A DNA stretch of 64,000 bases from Stomoxys calcitrans (GCF_963082655.1 NC_081554.1:122215869-122279868); one strand, 5' to 3'; positions 10,619-22,046 are shown, counted from the first letter of the stretch. Made by a program: numbers and translations. The notes: generated by a model from the sequence alone, not told the origin.

Positions 10619-10845
10619 AGGATTTAATGTATCCGTGCATTCGGGAATAGATACTTATGGTAAATCGGCTGGGCTGGCCTTGCTAGAATTTATTTGGAAT
10701 TATTATAGACTCAGAGAAATGTAGAATAAGCATGTTGAGTATTATATGTATATAGGACTACAATGGAAATGTAAAATAATTTTAAGTGAATTGGAAAATA
10801 AATATGAATCCATGGTAAGTATTAGTTCTTGTGCATAACTTGTGA

Positions 10846-11184
<339 letters not shown>

Positions 11185-11241
11185 ACATTATCTTGACGCT
11201 ATTTTGGAGAAAATTTTAAGAACTTTAAAACTAAAACAATC

Positions 11242-11257
11242 GGTCCTTTTCAGGACC
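11242..11257 (+). terminator. Histone 3' stem-loop of H4 set 1
   Basis: GGTCC TTTTCA GGACC-type hairpin 58 bases after the stop, followed by ACAAAA and the purine-rich downstream element AAAAAGAGA (about 11271-11279), the U7 snRNP site. It directs non-polyadenylated 3' cleavage. Confidence 0.93.
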
Positions 11258-11279
11258 ACAAAACATATTTAAAAAGAGA

Positions 11280-12090
11280 TATATCTTGTTATAAATTTTT
11301 ACTAAAAAAAAATACATAAAATTTATTTGAAAATAAATATTACCATTTTTCAATTTGCCGTCGGCCAAAATGTAGCTTCTATAATATACATACATACATG
11401 ACGAAACTAAAACCGACGCCATTAGAACAATACGATGAAACGATGGTATACAACACTAAAAAGCATACATACACACAGATACCAAAATGCACGCATATAC
11501 TACCATTAAATGTTTCCTTTGCTTGGAGCTGCTAACTTTGTCACAAATGTACGAAGAGGGACGATCGTAGATACTTCGTTTCGATGTTTTGTTATTACAT
11601 ATGCCAATTTTTTTCAGCATCAGAAAATGAACAATGATTACCATGTGATATTCAAATGTAAAATAAATAGTTTTTACAGTACCCTAATGGTAACATTGAT
11701 CCTATTAAATGCCGATAATCTTGAGTAGGGTCGATAAAACTAAATTCTTATTATGTTAATGTATGCAAATAGGCGAAATGTTGATGCATGATAATTGATA
11801 ACTGATAATTATGACATGTATATTAAAAGACCTGCAATAGTCGATAAGATGTAAACATATTTGAAAATGTTTACCTATAAACAATAGATGGCAGATTTTT
11901 TTGTATTTACGCCTAAAACAGGATTGTTTAAGGAAATTTCGAATAACGAAATTGCTAGCAAATTACCAAATCCACTGAAAAAAAAAATCGACCAAAAAAT
12001 ATTTTTTAAATTTAACTACAATTAAAATTTTATTTATTATTTAAAACTATTTTTTAAGTAAATTTTCTTGATAAAATAAGGTTTGATATA
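11280..12090. other. H4-H2A spacer
   Basis: AT-rich DNA between the convergent 3' ends of H4 and H2A, the same in sets 1, 3 and (inverted) 4. Short ORFs are present but none has coding features; I see no gene. Confidence 0.7.
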
Positions 12091-12118
12091 GTTTTTTCTC
12101 TTTTAAAAAAATTTTTGT

Positions 12119-12134
12119 CGTCCTGAAAAGGACG
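12119..12134 (-). terminator. Histone 3' stem-loop of H2A set 1
   Basis: On the minus strand CGTCC TTTTCA GGACG, with the purine-rich downstream element (complement of TTCTCTTTT) at about 12096-12104. Confidence 0.92.
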
Positions 12135-12196
12135 GATTGTTGTTGATTTATACGATGGCCTGTATTTACATTTTTTCTTTGATGCTCGTAGATAAT

Positions 12197-12577
<381 letters not shown>

Positions 12578-12624
12578 TTATTTTTTTTTTTTAATTCACT
12601 TCACTTAGCACTGAAACACAAATG

Positions 12625-12638
12625 ATATTAGTTCGCAG
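12625..12638. repeat. Target-site duplication of element B (left copy; right copy 18346-18359)
   Basis: ATATTAGTTCGCAG (14 bp) is present once in the uninterrupted H2A promoter of set 3 (ending at 50038) and twice here around element B. On the H2A strand it spans TATA +20 to +33. Confidence 0.92.
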
Positions 12639-13061
12639 TTTTGTTTTTTTTGTTTTTTGCAAAAGGCCATTTTTATTGATGAAATTCTTAAATTTAATTT
12701 ACAAAACAACCTTAGAAAATAAAGATTCCGTATACAATATTACCCAGCAAAAAAAATATATCAGGGTCTTCCAAATTCAGTTGAATACAACAGGAGTAGC
12801 AATATACATCACACTCTTCATTTAAAATACATAAGAAAAAAAGATTAGATCATGTCACCCGAAAATTTAGCACAAACTTAAAAAGGGCAATTCTCTCAAA
12901 ACTTAAAATTTAAACTTAAAAAGGTAACTTAAACTAAAAAGTACATAAATATAAACCTAAATAATATATACAAGAAATTAAAAACTAAACGATATCTAAA
13001 CTAAAGACTATGTACACTATTTACATCGACTCGACTCCGGGGCACCCCTTCCGCGAGAACA

Positions 13062-15995
13062 TCATTGCGCAGCGTCATATACTGCATTTAAAACATTAAA
13101 GGAGTCACTTCTCCTATGGTAAAATATCAGGACGTCATCAGAGAACAGCATCCCTTCATCATTCAAGTTGGCAAGGGCTGACGGGCGTAAATGCCTCATA
13201 GTGACCTCGGATGAAGTGTCCGGAGGATGGTCAAGAGAAGCTTGAACAATCAAGTTACTAGAAGCTCGAGAATTTTCAAAGTATCTGAGGGCGCTCCTAA
13301 CCATAAACACGTCAATCCTAGGGAAATCAACGGCCCCATATATCTGCCTGCACGGTGTACTCCTGACAGAACCATCCACCACAACGCGTCTCCTCATCCC
13401 AAGGCATGTCCTAATGATCCTCCTTTCCCATACACGTAGTCTTTCCATCTGGTGTGACGAAATACCACACCAGGCGGAAAAGGCGTATGTAAGTATGGGC
13501 CTGATTACCTGTCGGTAAATCAGAACCCTTACATCAGGAGGAAGACCACCCCTCATGCCGAGGAGTCTGCAGTAGCCAAAGTAAACAGACTTGGCCTTAC
13601 AGAGCACGAAATCAACATGTCTACAGAAGTCGAATCGACCGTGAAAAACAACGCCCAAGTACCTCATAGAATCCTGCACACGAATAATCCGGCCACCTAT
13701 ACGAAGCACAGGGACATAGCGTCTGAAATTCGGATAGACAATCCGTTTGGACTTGCCGCTAAACACGACTGCCACACACTTACCAACATTGAGCCTCAGG
13801 CCCCAGTCTTTGAAATAGCCATGCAGAGACGCAAGGTACGCATTGAGCCGTCCGGTGACCGTGCTGGCCCTTGGACCAGAACTCACCACCAATACGTCAT
13901 CCGCGTAGGTCAAAAGCAAGCACCTTTCAGGGGGTGCAGGAATGTCGCAAACGAAGATGTTGTACAACACCGGTCCCAGCAGAGAACCTTGCGGCACCCC
14001 TGCTGAAACGTGGCGCTGCACAGACATCTCCTCGCCGACTTTAACCCTATATACGCGCCCCCGAAGGAAGCTTGCTATCATCCTACATGTCTGATGATCA
14101 AAGCCAAAGGACTGGAGCTTATAAAGAAGGCCGTTGTGCCAGACCGTGTCGAACGCCTTGGAAAAATCCAAACTGATCGCAATGGAACCCCACCTCCTCT
14201 CGAAGCCCCCAACAACAAAGTCGGTGAGGGCTACAAGTGCGTGCGAGGTCCCAAGGCCAGACCGAAAGCCGAACTGGCAATCGCGCAGAATCCTCCTGTC
14301 CTCAAGTACATCCTTAATCCTGGAGAGAAGAAACGCCTCAAGTAGCTTGCCAAAAGACGAGAGTAAAGAGATAGGTCGATAACCCGTAGCAGAGAGTGGA
14401 TCGGCGCCGGGTTTCCTAATCGGGACCACCATGGCCTTCTTCCAAGCTCCCGGGAAGTAACCAAGATTCAGACAATGATTGAAGAGGACAGCGAGAAAGG
14501 TATGAACCAATTCATCTGTCCTCTTCAATACAATGTCCGGAACTCCGTCAATCCCACTAGATCTTTTCGAAGGTCTGGTGACCAACATCTCGCGCACCTG
14601 GACCGAAGAGACAAAGCCCCCCCTACTCCACTCCGACCTATCTGAAATCGTAGAACCATCAGCCATAAATACCCTAGAAAAAGTCACCAGCGGCGTCCCA
14701 TCATCCACATCAGCCACGGCACTATCCACCATGGATCTGAGTGAGGTGTCAACCGAGTCCATCGCATCCTGCACACCATCCAGGGTCTCAGCGAGACATT
14801 CCGCCTTACCCCTATCATCGAAGATGATCGATCCATTCGACGAACGAATCCCCTCTATGCGCTCCCTAGCGGCAAGACCCGCAGCGGACTTCACCTTTCC
14901 GTACGTCCAGGAGTTGACCCGTATCCGCTCCAATCGTTCCTTCATACGGTCCTTCCCGTAGTTGTATATGGCACCCTCAATAATCCTGCCCAGGTTTCGG
15001 ATATCCGCACGGAGAATGAGATGGCGTCCGGGATCCCCAGACCTATGCAACACTCTACGCAGACGTTTACGCTCCTGGATAAATCGTAATATATGCGACG
15101 GCAACGGGCCAAGGGAAGCGGACCGGGGGGTAACCCTCGGTGTGGAGCCCGCAATAGACTCGCCAAAAGCAGAGGAAAGGTCCTCTATGCAAACATCAAT
15201 CATCTCGCGGGTCACATTCGAGTCAGTCGGAAGAGAAATGGCCGGTAGACGATCTCCTAAAAGTCGCCTGAAGCGGCGGACATTCATCTTTGGGAAATTG
15301 AAAAAAGTCGTGGGCTCACGCGGTTGCAGATCAATCAAGGCAATGGGAAAACGGACCGCCCTATGGTCCGATTCAAAGTCATGTGTCATCAGAGGAGTTC
15401 CATCCCTCGGAGGTATGCCGGGGGTCCAAAGAAATAAATCAATGTGCGACCCACCCGAGCCATTCGGTCTGGTCGGTTCGTCGGTGGGACCCGTGTCAAA
15501 TTCCGGAGAATCGATAAGGAATCTATGAAGTAAACGACCCCTAGAGTCCGCCTCGGCCCCTCCCCAGGCGGGATGCTTAGCATTCAAATCGCAACCTATC
15601 AAAACTTCATCAGTACCAGCCAAGGCGACCAAGGAATCCAAATCACCAATTCTAAGCTCAAACTGCGGGCGCAAGTACATCGACACAAAAACCACCGACG
15701 AACCATCCGACCTCCAAACTCTGCTGGCACAAGACTCAATCAGGCCAGTACCAATCACAACCTGTTCAGACCTAAAGGTTTCCCTTACTAAAACCGCCGT
15801 GCCACCACCAGCACCTGCCTCCCTGTTCTGCCTATAAACCACATAACCATCCATGGAGAATCTATGCCTGTTAGAGAATCGATGTTCAGCGATCAGTAAA
15901 ATATCCGGGCAATGCTCATCTATAAATAAACGAAGGAAGTGTCTCTTGCTCAACGAAACAAGTGAATTCACATTAATAAAAATGGCGTTCAACAT
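13062..15995 (-). CDS. Element B ORF2: endonuclease and reverse transcriptase
   Basis: 977 codons. The N-terminal APE-like endonuclease (about residues 1-225) shows GCDLNAKHPAWGG and the DFESDHRAV catalytic motif; it would nick the target. The RT (about 480-760) shows GYRPISLLSSFGK, GVPQGSLLGPVLYNIF and the YADD active site at about residue 697. It has a C-terminal domain ending YHRRSDSFNVLNAVYDAAQ but no RNase H. The start ATG overlaps the ORF1 stop by one base (TAATG), an arrangement known to allow stop-restart translation in other non-LTR elements. Confidence 0.93.
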   Translation of the reverse strand: MLNAIFINVNSLVSLSKRHFLRLFIDEHCPDILLIAEHRFSNRHRFSMDGYVVYRQNREAGAGGGTAVLVRETFRSEQVVIGTGLIESCASRVWRSDGSSVVFVSMYLRPQFELRIGDLDSLVALAGTDEVLIGCDLNAKHPAWGGAEADSRGRLLHRFLIDSPEFDTGPTDEPTRPNGSGGSHIDLFLWTPGIPPRDGTPLMTHDFESDHRAVRFPIALIDLQPREPTTFFNFPKMNVRRFRRLLGDRLPAISLPTDSNVTREMIDVCIEDLSSAFGESIAGSTPRVTPRSASLGPLPSHILRFIQERKRLRRVLHRSGDPGRHLILRADIRNLGRIIEGAIYNYGKDRMKERLERIRVNSWTYGKVKSAAGLAARERIEGIRSSNGSIIFDDRGKAECLAETLDGVQDAMDSVDTSLRSMVDSAVADVDDGTPLVTFSRVFMADGSTISDRSEWSRGGFVSSVQVREMLVTRPSKRSSGIDGVPDIVLKRTDELVHTFLAVLFNHCLNLGYFPGAWKKAMVVPIRKPGADPLSATGYRPISLLSSFGKLLEAFLLSRIKDVLEDRRILRDCQFGFRSGLGTSHALVALTDFVVGGFERRWGSIAISLDFSKAFDTVWHNGLLYKLQSFGFDHQTCRMIASFLRGRVYRVKVGEEMSVQRHVSAGVPQGSLLGPVLYNIFVCDIPAPPERCLLLTYADDVLVVSSGPRASTVTGRLNAYLASLHGYFKDWGLRLNVGKCVAVVFSGKSKRIVYPNFRRYVPVLRIGGRIIRVQDSMRYLGVVFHGRFDFCRHVDFVLCKAKSVYFGYCRLLGMRGGLPPDVRVLIYRQVIRPILTYAFSAWCGISSHQMERLRVWERRIIRTCLGMRRRVVVDGSVRSTPCRQIYGAVDFPRIDVFMVRSALRYFENSRASSNLIVQASLDHPPDTSSEVTMRHLRPSALANLNDEGMLFSDDVLIFYHRRSDSFNVLNAVYDAAQ

Positions 15996-17923
15996 TAGAA
16001 ACCCTGTATATGCATAAGAAGGCCCAACAACGCACTGGGGCCGTTCCCTTCTCTCTCCAGCCTGTCAAACTCAGGACCAAACTCCCTGATACTGGCCATC
16101 ACCGACATCAGATCCCTTCCAAAGTAGTCCCGACAGGACTCAGCAATAGTCCTGCCGCGGCGGTGAATATCCTCCATACCAGGACGCGGGACCCCCAAGG
16201 GGTCAGGCAAGTATCGGTCGCGAGCCGAAAAATCCTCGAAGTGAGCAGCGCGTTGGGGGGCGCGGGATTGTGGGGCGCCGAGGTGTGACCGAGCAGCCGA
16301 AGCATAGGATACGCCTGAGTTCAAATTACTCAACCGAGTAGTTCGGGCCCTGGCTTTATCCTGAGCCACCTGCTTCCTTTCGGTCACTTTCCTCAGAAGA
16401 GCCTGGCGACTTGGGCAGGTGCGTGAGCTGGCCGCATGACCAGCCACGTCACAGTTCGCACACCGCAGTTGGCTATCGCCAGCTTCGGTAGACTGCTGTC
16501 CTTCGTCGGCCTCCTGCCCCTTAGGCGGTACCCCACAATTACCGGGGCCGTGTGAACCAGCGCATTTGACGCAGCGGTACCTCATGGTACAATTCGCAGA
16601 CACATGGGAAAATCTCTGGCAGTTGAAGCATTGTGTTATGTCACGGCCCTTACTCTTACGCAAAACTACCTTGCAGTGGAGCATCAAGTCAACCTTGTAC
16701 AGCCTCTCAACATCCGTGTCCCTACCAAGGCGGACAACCCACTTGTCCGGTGACACATTGGTCGCATCCAAAAATACGACCTTAAATTCAAGCGAGGAGA
16801 AGAAATCCCGCACCTCATCCTTCGTGAACTCCCTGGACAGCCCAACAATCAAAATAGAGTAAGGCAACAGTTCCCTAGGGGTGTGCGTATGTGCCTCATA
16901 CCCACGTTCCTTGAGCAGCCCCTTGATCCTCTCAAAATTCTCAAGCCCTCTAACTCTTATAGAAATCGATGACTTACCTGCCAACTTAATGACGAATTCT
17001 TCCTTCTTCAAATGGCGCAACAAAATCGTCGTTGCCTCTCTAACACCTACATTATAGAGGGTTATCGCCGGAAGGAGTCTCCTAGAGACGCCCTTAGCCA
17101 TAGTCGTATCACTAGAACCAACAGGTGCCGGAGCCCTTGGAACGGCACCGGTGTTAACTCCTCCAGAGCCAAATGATGTCTTCGTTGCCTTGGGAGCAGG
17201 CGATTTATCAGTCGTCGTCACTGTAGTCATGTTAGTTGGTGCTGCCAGTGCACCAGCACAAGATGTAGATGCCTTCGTCGCCTTGGGAGGGGGCGGCTTC
17301 TCAGTTGCCGTTCCCGGAACTGCGTCAGTTGAAGATGCTAGCCCACTAGCATATGATGAAGATGCCCTAGGCAGCGGGCCATCTTTTATTGCCTTGCCAG
17401 CGTCGGCCAAGACCACTGTCTCCTCTTCATCCATCGCCATACCTGAGTTTTCGGCTACCCAGGCAGCATTATCTTCTTCATTATGCCCTTCAGCAAGAGA
17501 ATTTCGCAGCAAAGAGATTTCGTCGGACAATCTCTGGACCGTATTGATGAGTGTATTTATCTGCTGGCGATACTCATCCATCTTAGTCTGAGCCAGGCGG
17601 AGCTCATCAGCCATTCTCTCATTGTCCAGCTTCAGTTTAAAGTCAGCATATGCGCAATCGGAATCGTTGCTTCCGTCACTTTTACGCTTCTTTCTCTTTT
17701 TTTTGTTCTTCTTAGGGATTGGGTTTGCCCCTGACACGGAATTGGAGTCGGAGGCCACAGTCATATCGGCTCTCTCAGCCGCTTTCTTGTCAGCTGATAA
17801 CGCAGCTGGATCCAAATCATGTTGCATATCAGCAACAACGTTCAAAGAATTCGGTAATTCAAAAGTTCTTAAGGTGCCTTCACTTTTAGTGATAGCAAGA
17901 TCTGCTTCATTTCCATGAACCAT
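15995..17923 (-). CDS. Element B ORF1 (Gag-like protein)
   Basis: 642 codons from the first ATG at 17923; the frame is open for 54 further codons upstream without an ATG. A Lys-rich tract (KKNKKKRKKRK) and a coiled coil lie before a PRE_C2HC-like region (PAITLYNVGV ... LPYSILIVGLS), then CFNC-x4-H-x4-C, CVKC-x3-H-x4-C and CANC-x4-H-x6-C knuckles. It most resembles ORF1 of G and H. Confidence 0.88.
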   Translation of the reverse strand: MVHGNEADLAITKSEGTLRTFELPNSLNVVADMQHDLDPAALSADKKAAERADMTVASDSNSVSGANPIPKKNKKKRKKRKSDGSNDSDCAYADFKLKLDNERMADELRLAQTKMDEYRQQINTLINTVQRLSDEISLLRNSLAEGHNEEDNAAWVAENSGMAMDEEETVVLADAGKAIKDGPLPRASSSYASGLASSTDAVPGTATEKPPPPKATKASTSCAGALAAPTNMTTVTTTDKSPAPKATKTSFGSGGVNTGAVPRAPAPVGSSDTTMAKGVSRRLLPAITLYNVGVREATTILLRHLKKEEFVIKLAGKSSISIRVRGLENFERIKGLLKERGYEAHTHTPRELLPYSILIVGLSREFTKDEVRDFFSSLEFKVVFLDATNVSPDKWVVRLGRDTDVERLYKVDLMLHCKVVLRKSKGRDITQCFNCQRFSHVSANCTMRYRCVKCAGSHGPGNCGVPPKGQEADEGQQSTEAGDSQLRCANCDVAGHAASSRTCPSRQALLRKVTERKQVAQDKARARTTRLSNLNSGVSYASAARSHLGAPQSRAPQRAAHFEDFSARDRYLPDPLGVPRPGMEDIHRRGRTIAESCRDYFGRDLMSVMASIREFGPEFDRLEREGNGPSALLGLLMHIQGF

Positions 17924-18114
17924 TTTATCAGGTTGCAAGAATATTTCACCTCTCGGCCCAGATGCGGGTCGAAATGCAGGAACACGGGCTACTGCAACGG
18001 CTTCCTCACGTCCACCGTTGCATTCGCCGCGAATATTCAACAAAAACTCGTTAATCTCCACTACAGCGCCTCCTATGCACTTCACAAAATTACAGGTAAA
18101 GTAATAAGTAATTC

Positions 18115-18215
18115 GCGCAGCACTGCTGCCTTCTCTCGCTTCTCAAAAAAGCAAGGTACTCCAAACAAAAAGTCTTAGGTTTTGCCAACCCTGGTGACTA
18201 CTCTCGCTTCTCACA
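18115..18215 (-). repeat. Duplicated 5' UTR motif of element B
   Basis: Two copies on the minus strand: TTGAGAAGCGAGAGAAGGCA followed by GCAGTGCTGCGC (18115-18146) and GAGAAGCGAGAGTAGTCACC (within 18187-18215). The same motif pair occurs in E, F and G. Confidence 0.75.
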
Positions 18216-18372
18216 ATTGCACTTAATCAAATTAAATGCCCACTGGCTCAGGTTAAAATCTGTCATCAAACACTGAGATTAAAATTCGTTATCAAACACT
18301 TGAACACTCCGAAACTGGTCTGCACTGCACAAGAGCTAAACACTCATATTAGTTCGCAGCATGAACTGCAGT

Positions 18373-18379
18373 ATTTATA
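18373..18379 (-). promoter_or_regulatory. H2A TATA box, now driving element B
   Basis: TATAAAT on the minus strand; its first T (18379) is 34 bp upstream of the first base of element B (18345). The intact equivalent in set 3 is 50052-50058. Confidence 0.85.
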
Positions 18380-18472
18380 CTTTCGGATCCAACGTGTAGC
18401 TAATTTTAGAGGGTTGTTTTCGTAAACATAGCGACTGTTTTCGTCTACCTGAATATCTTGTGCATGAAATGG

Positions 18473-18479
18473 TTTAAAT
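18473..18479 (+). promoter_or_regulatory. H2B TATA-like box, set 1
   Basis: TTTAAAT about 89 bp before the H2B ATG in the divergent H2A/H2B promoter. The first T is 21 bp upstream of the base where element C's 3' flank begins in set 2. Confidence 0.7.
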
Positions 18480-18561
18480 ATTCCGAGTAAGCCATCAAAC
18501 ACACAAAATCGTGAACAGTGTTAAAAGTGTTTGTGTGACTTAAAAAAAAAACCAAGTGAAA

Positions 18562-18936
18562 ATGCCTCCAAAAGCCAGTGGTAAAGCAGCAAAGAAGGCC
18601 GGCAAAGCCCAAAAGAACATCACTAAGGGTGACAAGACCAAGAGACGCACCAAGCGTAAGGAGAGTTATGCTATCTACATTTACAAAGTGTTGAAGCAAG
18701 TCCATCCCGATACTGGTATCTCCTCAAAGGCCATGAGCATCATGAACAGTTTCGTCAACGATATCTTTGAACGTATCGCCGCCGAAGCCTCCCGTTTGGC
18801 TCACTACAACAAGCGTTCCACCATCACCAGTCGGGAAATCCAAACTGCCGTCCGTCTATTATTGCCCGGTGAGTTGGCTAAGCACGCTGTCAGTGAAGGT
18901 ACCAAAGCCGTTACTAAGTACACCAGCTCCAAGTAA
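18562..18936 (+). CDS. His2B: Histone H2B, set 1
   Basis: 124-residue H2B ([15 protein letters not shown] to [10 protein letters not shown]), the partner of H2A in the nucleosome. The ATG at 18562 is chosen because the protein begins MPPK as in all fly H2B; an in-frame GTG six bases upstream is not the start. The promoter is intact on this side. Confidence 0.98.
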   Translation: MPPKASGKAAKKAGKAQKNITKGDKTKRRTKRKESYAIYIYKVLKQVHPDTGISSKAMSIMNSFVNDIFERIAAEASRLAHYNKRSTITSREIQTAVRLLLPGELAKHAVSEGTKAVTKYTSSK

Positions 18937-18982
18937 ATGGCATACTTATTTCGTCGTACAATATTTTCCCTACAACATCAAA

Positions 18983-18998
18983 GGCCCTTTTCAGGGCC
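18983..18998 (+). terminator. Histone 3' stem-loop of H2B set 1
   Basis: GGCCC TTTTCA GGGCC-type hairpin 46 bases after the stop, with purine-rich AAAAAAGAGAC (about 19011-19021) downstream. Confidence 0.94.
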
Positions 18999-19021
18999 AC
19001 AAAATAAATTAAAAAAGAGAC

Positions 19022-19741
19022 TTAATTCGTTATTCAACTAAAATTAATTTATATTTACAAATTTAAAGAAAAAATATATCTACCACTCACCCTCACATTG
19101 CCCTTATTACTTTTTTAAAATAAAATATGTATACTACCCATACTCTAATATTGCCCTCCTTGCTTAGCACCATCTACATCTACAGTAATATGATCAACAC
19201 ATATTGCTCTTATGCTCAAACACTCGGTATGCAACGTTGTATTGATGTTCGAGTATATGTGAGCGTGTGTGTTGATACTAAATTTTTTAGGGATGTATAC
19301 TAGTATGTTAGCGTGAAATGGTGTAGAGATGTATATGTGGACTTATGCGTTTGTACGCGAGATCTATGGGTAGGTATGCTCGTAAAGAATGAAATAGGTA
19401 TGCTAAGTGCGATTTTTGAAGGGAATATTGTACGCCACTCTCTTATTGGTTAGGTATGCTAAATGAGATTTTCTTTAACATTAACTGATTTTCATAGTTC
19501 TTAGTAATTGCTTTGGTTTATGACCCTAAGTGAAACAGTTAATCCAGTTGCGGAAAAAATCCCATTTAACATGTGATTACTTAAATTTCCTTAAAGGGTA
19601 ATGTATTCCCATAGTAGGTAACAATGGTATTAAAAGATTTCAACAGATGTTTTACAGCTACGAAAAGGGCTGTGATTAGCTTTTCCCTTAAAATTAACAT
19701 AGTATTTATTAGGTAATTAAAAAATTGTTTGAGTTAAATTT
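19022..19741. other. H2B-H1 spacer, set 1
   Basis: No gene seen. It contains three copies of TAGGTATGCT (19371, 19395, 19451) and a degenerate stem-loop-like AGCTACGAAAAGGGCT at 19656-19671, 13 of 16 bases like the H1 stem-loop. Confidence 0.7.
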
Positions 19742-19766
19742 GGTCTCTTTTTAAAAATTTTTTTGT

Positions 19767-19782
19767 AGCCCTGAAAAGGGCT
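19767..19782 (-). terminator. Histone 3' stem-loop of H1 set 1
   Basis: Minus-strand AGCCC TTTTCA GGGCT-type hairpin with a purine-rich downstream element (complement of TCTCTTTTT, about 19744-19752). Confidence 0.92.
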
Positions 19783-19851
19783 GTTAGATATACTGCTTTC
19801 GAATATCGAAAATAATCATTTTGACATGATAAGTAATTTTGCATGGAAAAA

Positions 19852-20532
19852 TTACTTCTTAGCGGCGGTCTTCTTGGCAGCTGGCTTCTTTGCTGCGGCA
19901 GCCTTTTTGGGCTTGGCAGCGGTGGTTTTTGCCTTGGGTGCCTTTGGTTTAGTGGCTGATGCTTTGGCGGCTGTTTTTGCGGGTTTAGCTTTAACTGTAC
20001 CTGTCTTTTTGGCAGTTTTAGCCTTGGCCTTTTCGGTCTTCTTCTTCTCGGCGGTCTTTTTAGCAGCGGAAGGCTTCTTTGCAGCGGCTTTCTTTTCACC
20101 GGCTGCCTTTTTGGGTGCTGCTGCCTTCTTTTTCTTATCACCGGCTGGGACCTTCTTCTTCTTTTCAGCGCTCTTTGCTTTAGGTTCCTTCGAGGCAGAT
20201 GGGGACAATTTGAATGAACCGGAGGCACCCTTACCTTTAGTTTGGATCAATTTTCCACTAGCAACAGCGCTCTTCAAGTACTTCTTGATGAATGGGGCCA
20301 ATTTTACAGCATCAACTTTGTATGTGCTGGCCAAGTATTTCTTGATGGCAGGCAATGAGGAACCACCACGTTCTTTCAATGTTTTGATGGCAGCATCGAC
20401 CATTTGTTGGGTTGGTGGATGGCTTGGGGCAGCAGAGGGTTTCTTTGCCTTGGCAGCGGCTTTCTTAGGTGCCTTTTTCTCAACAGCGGCGACTGGAGAT
20501 GCGGTGGCTTCAACAACGGCGGCGTCAGACAT
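19852..20532 (-). CDS. His1: Linker histone H1, set 1
   Basis: 226 residues. The ATG at 20532 gives [16 protein letters not shown] as in fly H1; upstream frame is leader. Winged-helix globular domain at about residues 40-115 ([23 protein letters not shown] through [17 protein letters not shown]), then a Lys/Ala/Pro-rich tail ending [10 protein letters not shown]. It binds linker DNA between nucleosomes. Its promoter has a CCAAT box (20606-20610). No element is inserted at any of the three H1 promoters in the window. Confidence 0.97.
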   Translation of the reverse strand: MSDAAVVEATASPVAAVEKKAPKKAAAKAKKPSAAPSHPPTQQMVDAAIKTLKERGGSSLPAIKKYLASTYKVDAVKLAPFIKKYLKSAVASGKLIQTKGKGASGSFKLSPSASKEPKAKSAEKKKKVPAGDKKKKAAAPKKAAGEKKAAAKKPSAAKKTAEKKKTEKAKAKTAKKTGTVKAKPAKTAAKASATKPKAPKAKTTAAKPKKAAAAKKPAAKKTAAKK

Positions 20533-20605
20533 GATTTCACTTATATTTTTCTTTTTAAACACACTTTAACACTTTGTAAATATACACTCACTACTGGTGT
20601 ACGCT

Positions 20606-20610
20606 GATTG
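20606..20610 (-). promoter_or_regulatory. CCAAT box upstream of H1 set 1
   Basis: AACCAATCAG on the minus strand about 75 bp before the H1 ATG; repeated in sets 2 and 3. A TATATTTA stretch lies nearer the gene, so whether H1 here is TATA-less as in Drosophila cannot be decided. Confidence 0.5.
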
Positions 20611-20619
20611 GTTGAAAAT

Positions 20620-22022
20620 ATGGTTTCAACCTTTAGACTAGTGATGGCTGGGTACATCGAAATTATGAGAAGTACATAGTAGTCAACTACGAAATTTTGC
20701 GAAACGTTGTGTGGAAGCGAATAAAAATTTTTACAAAAGTTTTCACAGAATTATTCATTTTACGATGAGATAGTAACAATTTCTTTTTATTTTTTATACA
20801 ATTCTTCTAGTAGAGATATCCAGCTAATCATTAAAGAAAATCCGAGTTAATTATCTTTAAGCGTTACCGAGTTATAAGGGTTTGAGTTGAAAGTTTATAA
20901 AAATGTTATGATAAAATTGTAACTAAATTATAAAAATTTTCCAATTTTTATTGAAAATTGGTTTTTATAAAAATTTAGTATGGAATCTTGATATGTTTTC
21001 TTGAAAGAAGTGTAAAAAAAAGTGAAAATTTGGATGATTTTCATAGTGAAATAATCGATTTTATTATGTAGTCTATGACAGTTGAATTCACCATATTGGC
21101 GTATTTTCCATGAATAAAAGTTTTTCTGCAAATTAATTTGAAAGCTCTAATGTAAAAATGTTTTAGGAAAATTTTATCATAAAATATTATAGAAATGATA
21201 GATTTCTATTAAAATGTTACATAATTTGTAAAAAGTGTACGTTTGTTACGAAAAGTCTAAAATATTACGATGCTATGTTATACCAACGTCGTTGGCTATG
21301 CAAAATGTGCGGTGAGCTCTATTGCATTTATTATAAAATATTTTTTTCTATATAAAGTGGACTTGAAACTAAATAAAAAATTTAAAAATGTAAATTCTAA
21401 ACAATGTATTGTTGCAATCACAAATTTAAAAAAATATATAATTTTTTTTTGGAAATTAAACACAAATTCAAAAATGCCCTTGTCTAAGCAAGCAAATGTA
21501 GAACAGTTGCATACCGAACGAAATCTATTTCCCTTTAATAATTTAAAATATTAAAATACTATTTTATTCTTTTTAAAACAGTTTTTAGAATAGCAAAAAA
21601 TATCATTTGTTTAAAAATAATAAAAAATACAGAAAAAATTTATATTCAATGTATCTAAATTATCTATTTAAGGTTAAAATTCTCTCGAATGTATTGGCCT
21701 GCCTGTTTTTATCTTCATTCATTCTTGTTATGTAGCTACTACGAAAAATCAAATTTTGCAAAAAGAATAACAGCAAATATACTGTTGCTAATAGAAAATA
21801 AAAATTTTCAATTTAACATAAAAAGTAAATTAAATAATTTTTTTTTAAAAAAAAGTTTTTGATTTCGCTCCATGTTTTGAAACCCAATATTACCAAAAGT
21901 AAAACGCATAGAAAAGAAAAAAATTTTTTTAATATAAATAGTGTATTTTTCCATCCCCAAAAAAAGACTATATTTATTTATTTTAATAAAAATAAAAAGG
22001 TGTAAGTTTTGAATAAATTTTT
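20620..22022. other. H1-H3 spacer, set 1
   Basis: Very AT-rich. Small ORFs (for example 94 codons at 21270) recur unchanged in sets 2 and 3 only because the whole repeat is homogenised. I see no gene. Confidence 0.7.
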
Positions 22023-22046
22023 TTCTCTTTTTTATAAAAATATTGT

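Larger units (their letters stand above)
8211..10810 (+). mobile_element. Element A copy 1: Gag-only non-LTR retrotransposon at the H4 promoter
   Basis: Starts with (ATT)4 then GGCTGAGCAGCC; ends in ...TATGAATC directly before CATGGTAAGTATT (10811-10823), the H4 site. ORF1 is intact; nearly all of ORF2 is missing except the start codon region and the last 30 or so codons. The same internal deletion is found in copy 2 (22795-25405). The 5' UTR has two small hairpins (GGCT/AGCC and GGTG/CACC) and GTGAAGTG motifs. The 3' UTR (10419-10810) holds a U-loop hairpin at 10595-10618 and the GGCTGGCC motif at about 10666. Its left flank is not the H4 promoter but the gypsy-side sequence. Confidence 0.85.
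12639..18345 (-). mobile_element. Element B: full-length non-LTR retrotransposon in the H2A core promoter
   Basis: 5.7 kb, both ORFs open, flanked by a 14-bp duplication of the H2A site. It runs in the same direction as H2A. The 5' UTR (17924-18345) contains two copies of the GAGAAGCGAGAG...CAGTGCTG motif (18115-18146, 18187-18215). The 3' UTR (12639-13061) is A/T-rich and ends ...ACAAAA without a long poly(A). ORF1 and ORF2 overlap as TAATG. It belongs with D, G and H (group 2). Confidence 0.93.

Noticed and set aside
19826..20569. 247-codon plus-strand ORF opposite H1 (also at 51505-52248)
   Set aside because: It is the complement of the Ala/Lys codon runs of H1; composition explains the open frame.
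21270..21554. 94-codon ORF in the H1-H3 spacer, repeated at 33623 and 52949
   Set aside because: AT-rich, no domain; its repetition reflects the homogenised histone repeat, not selection.
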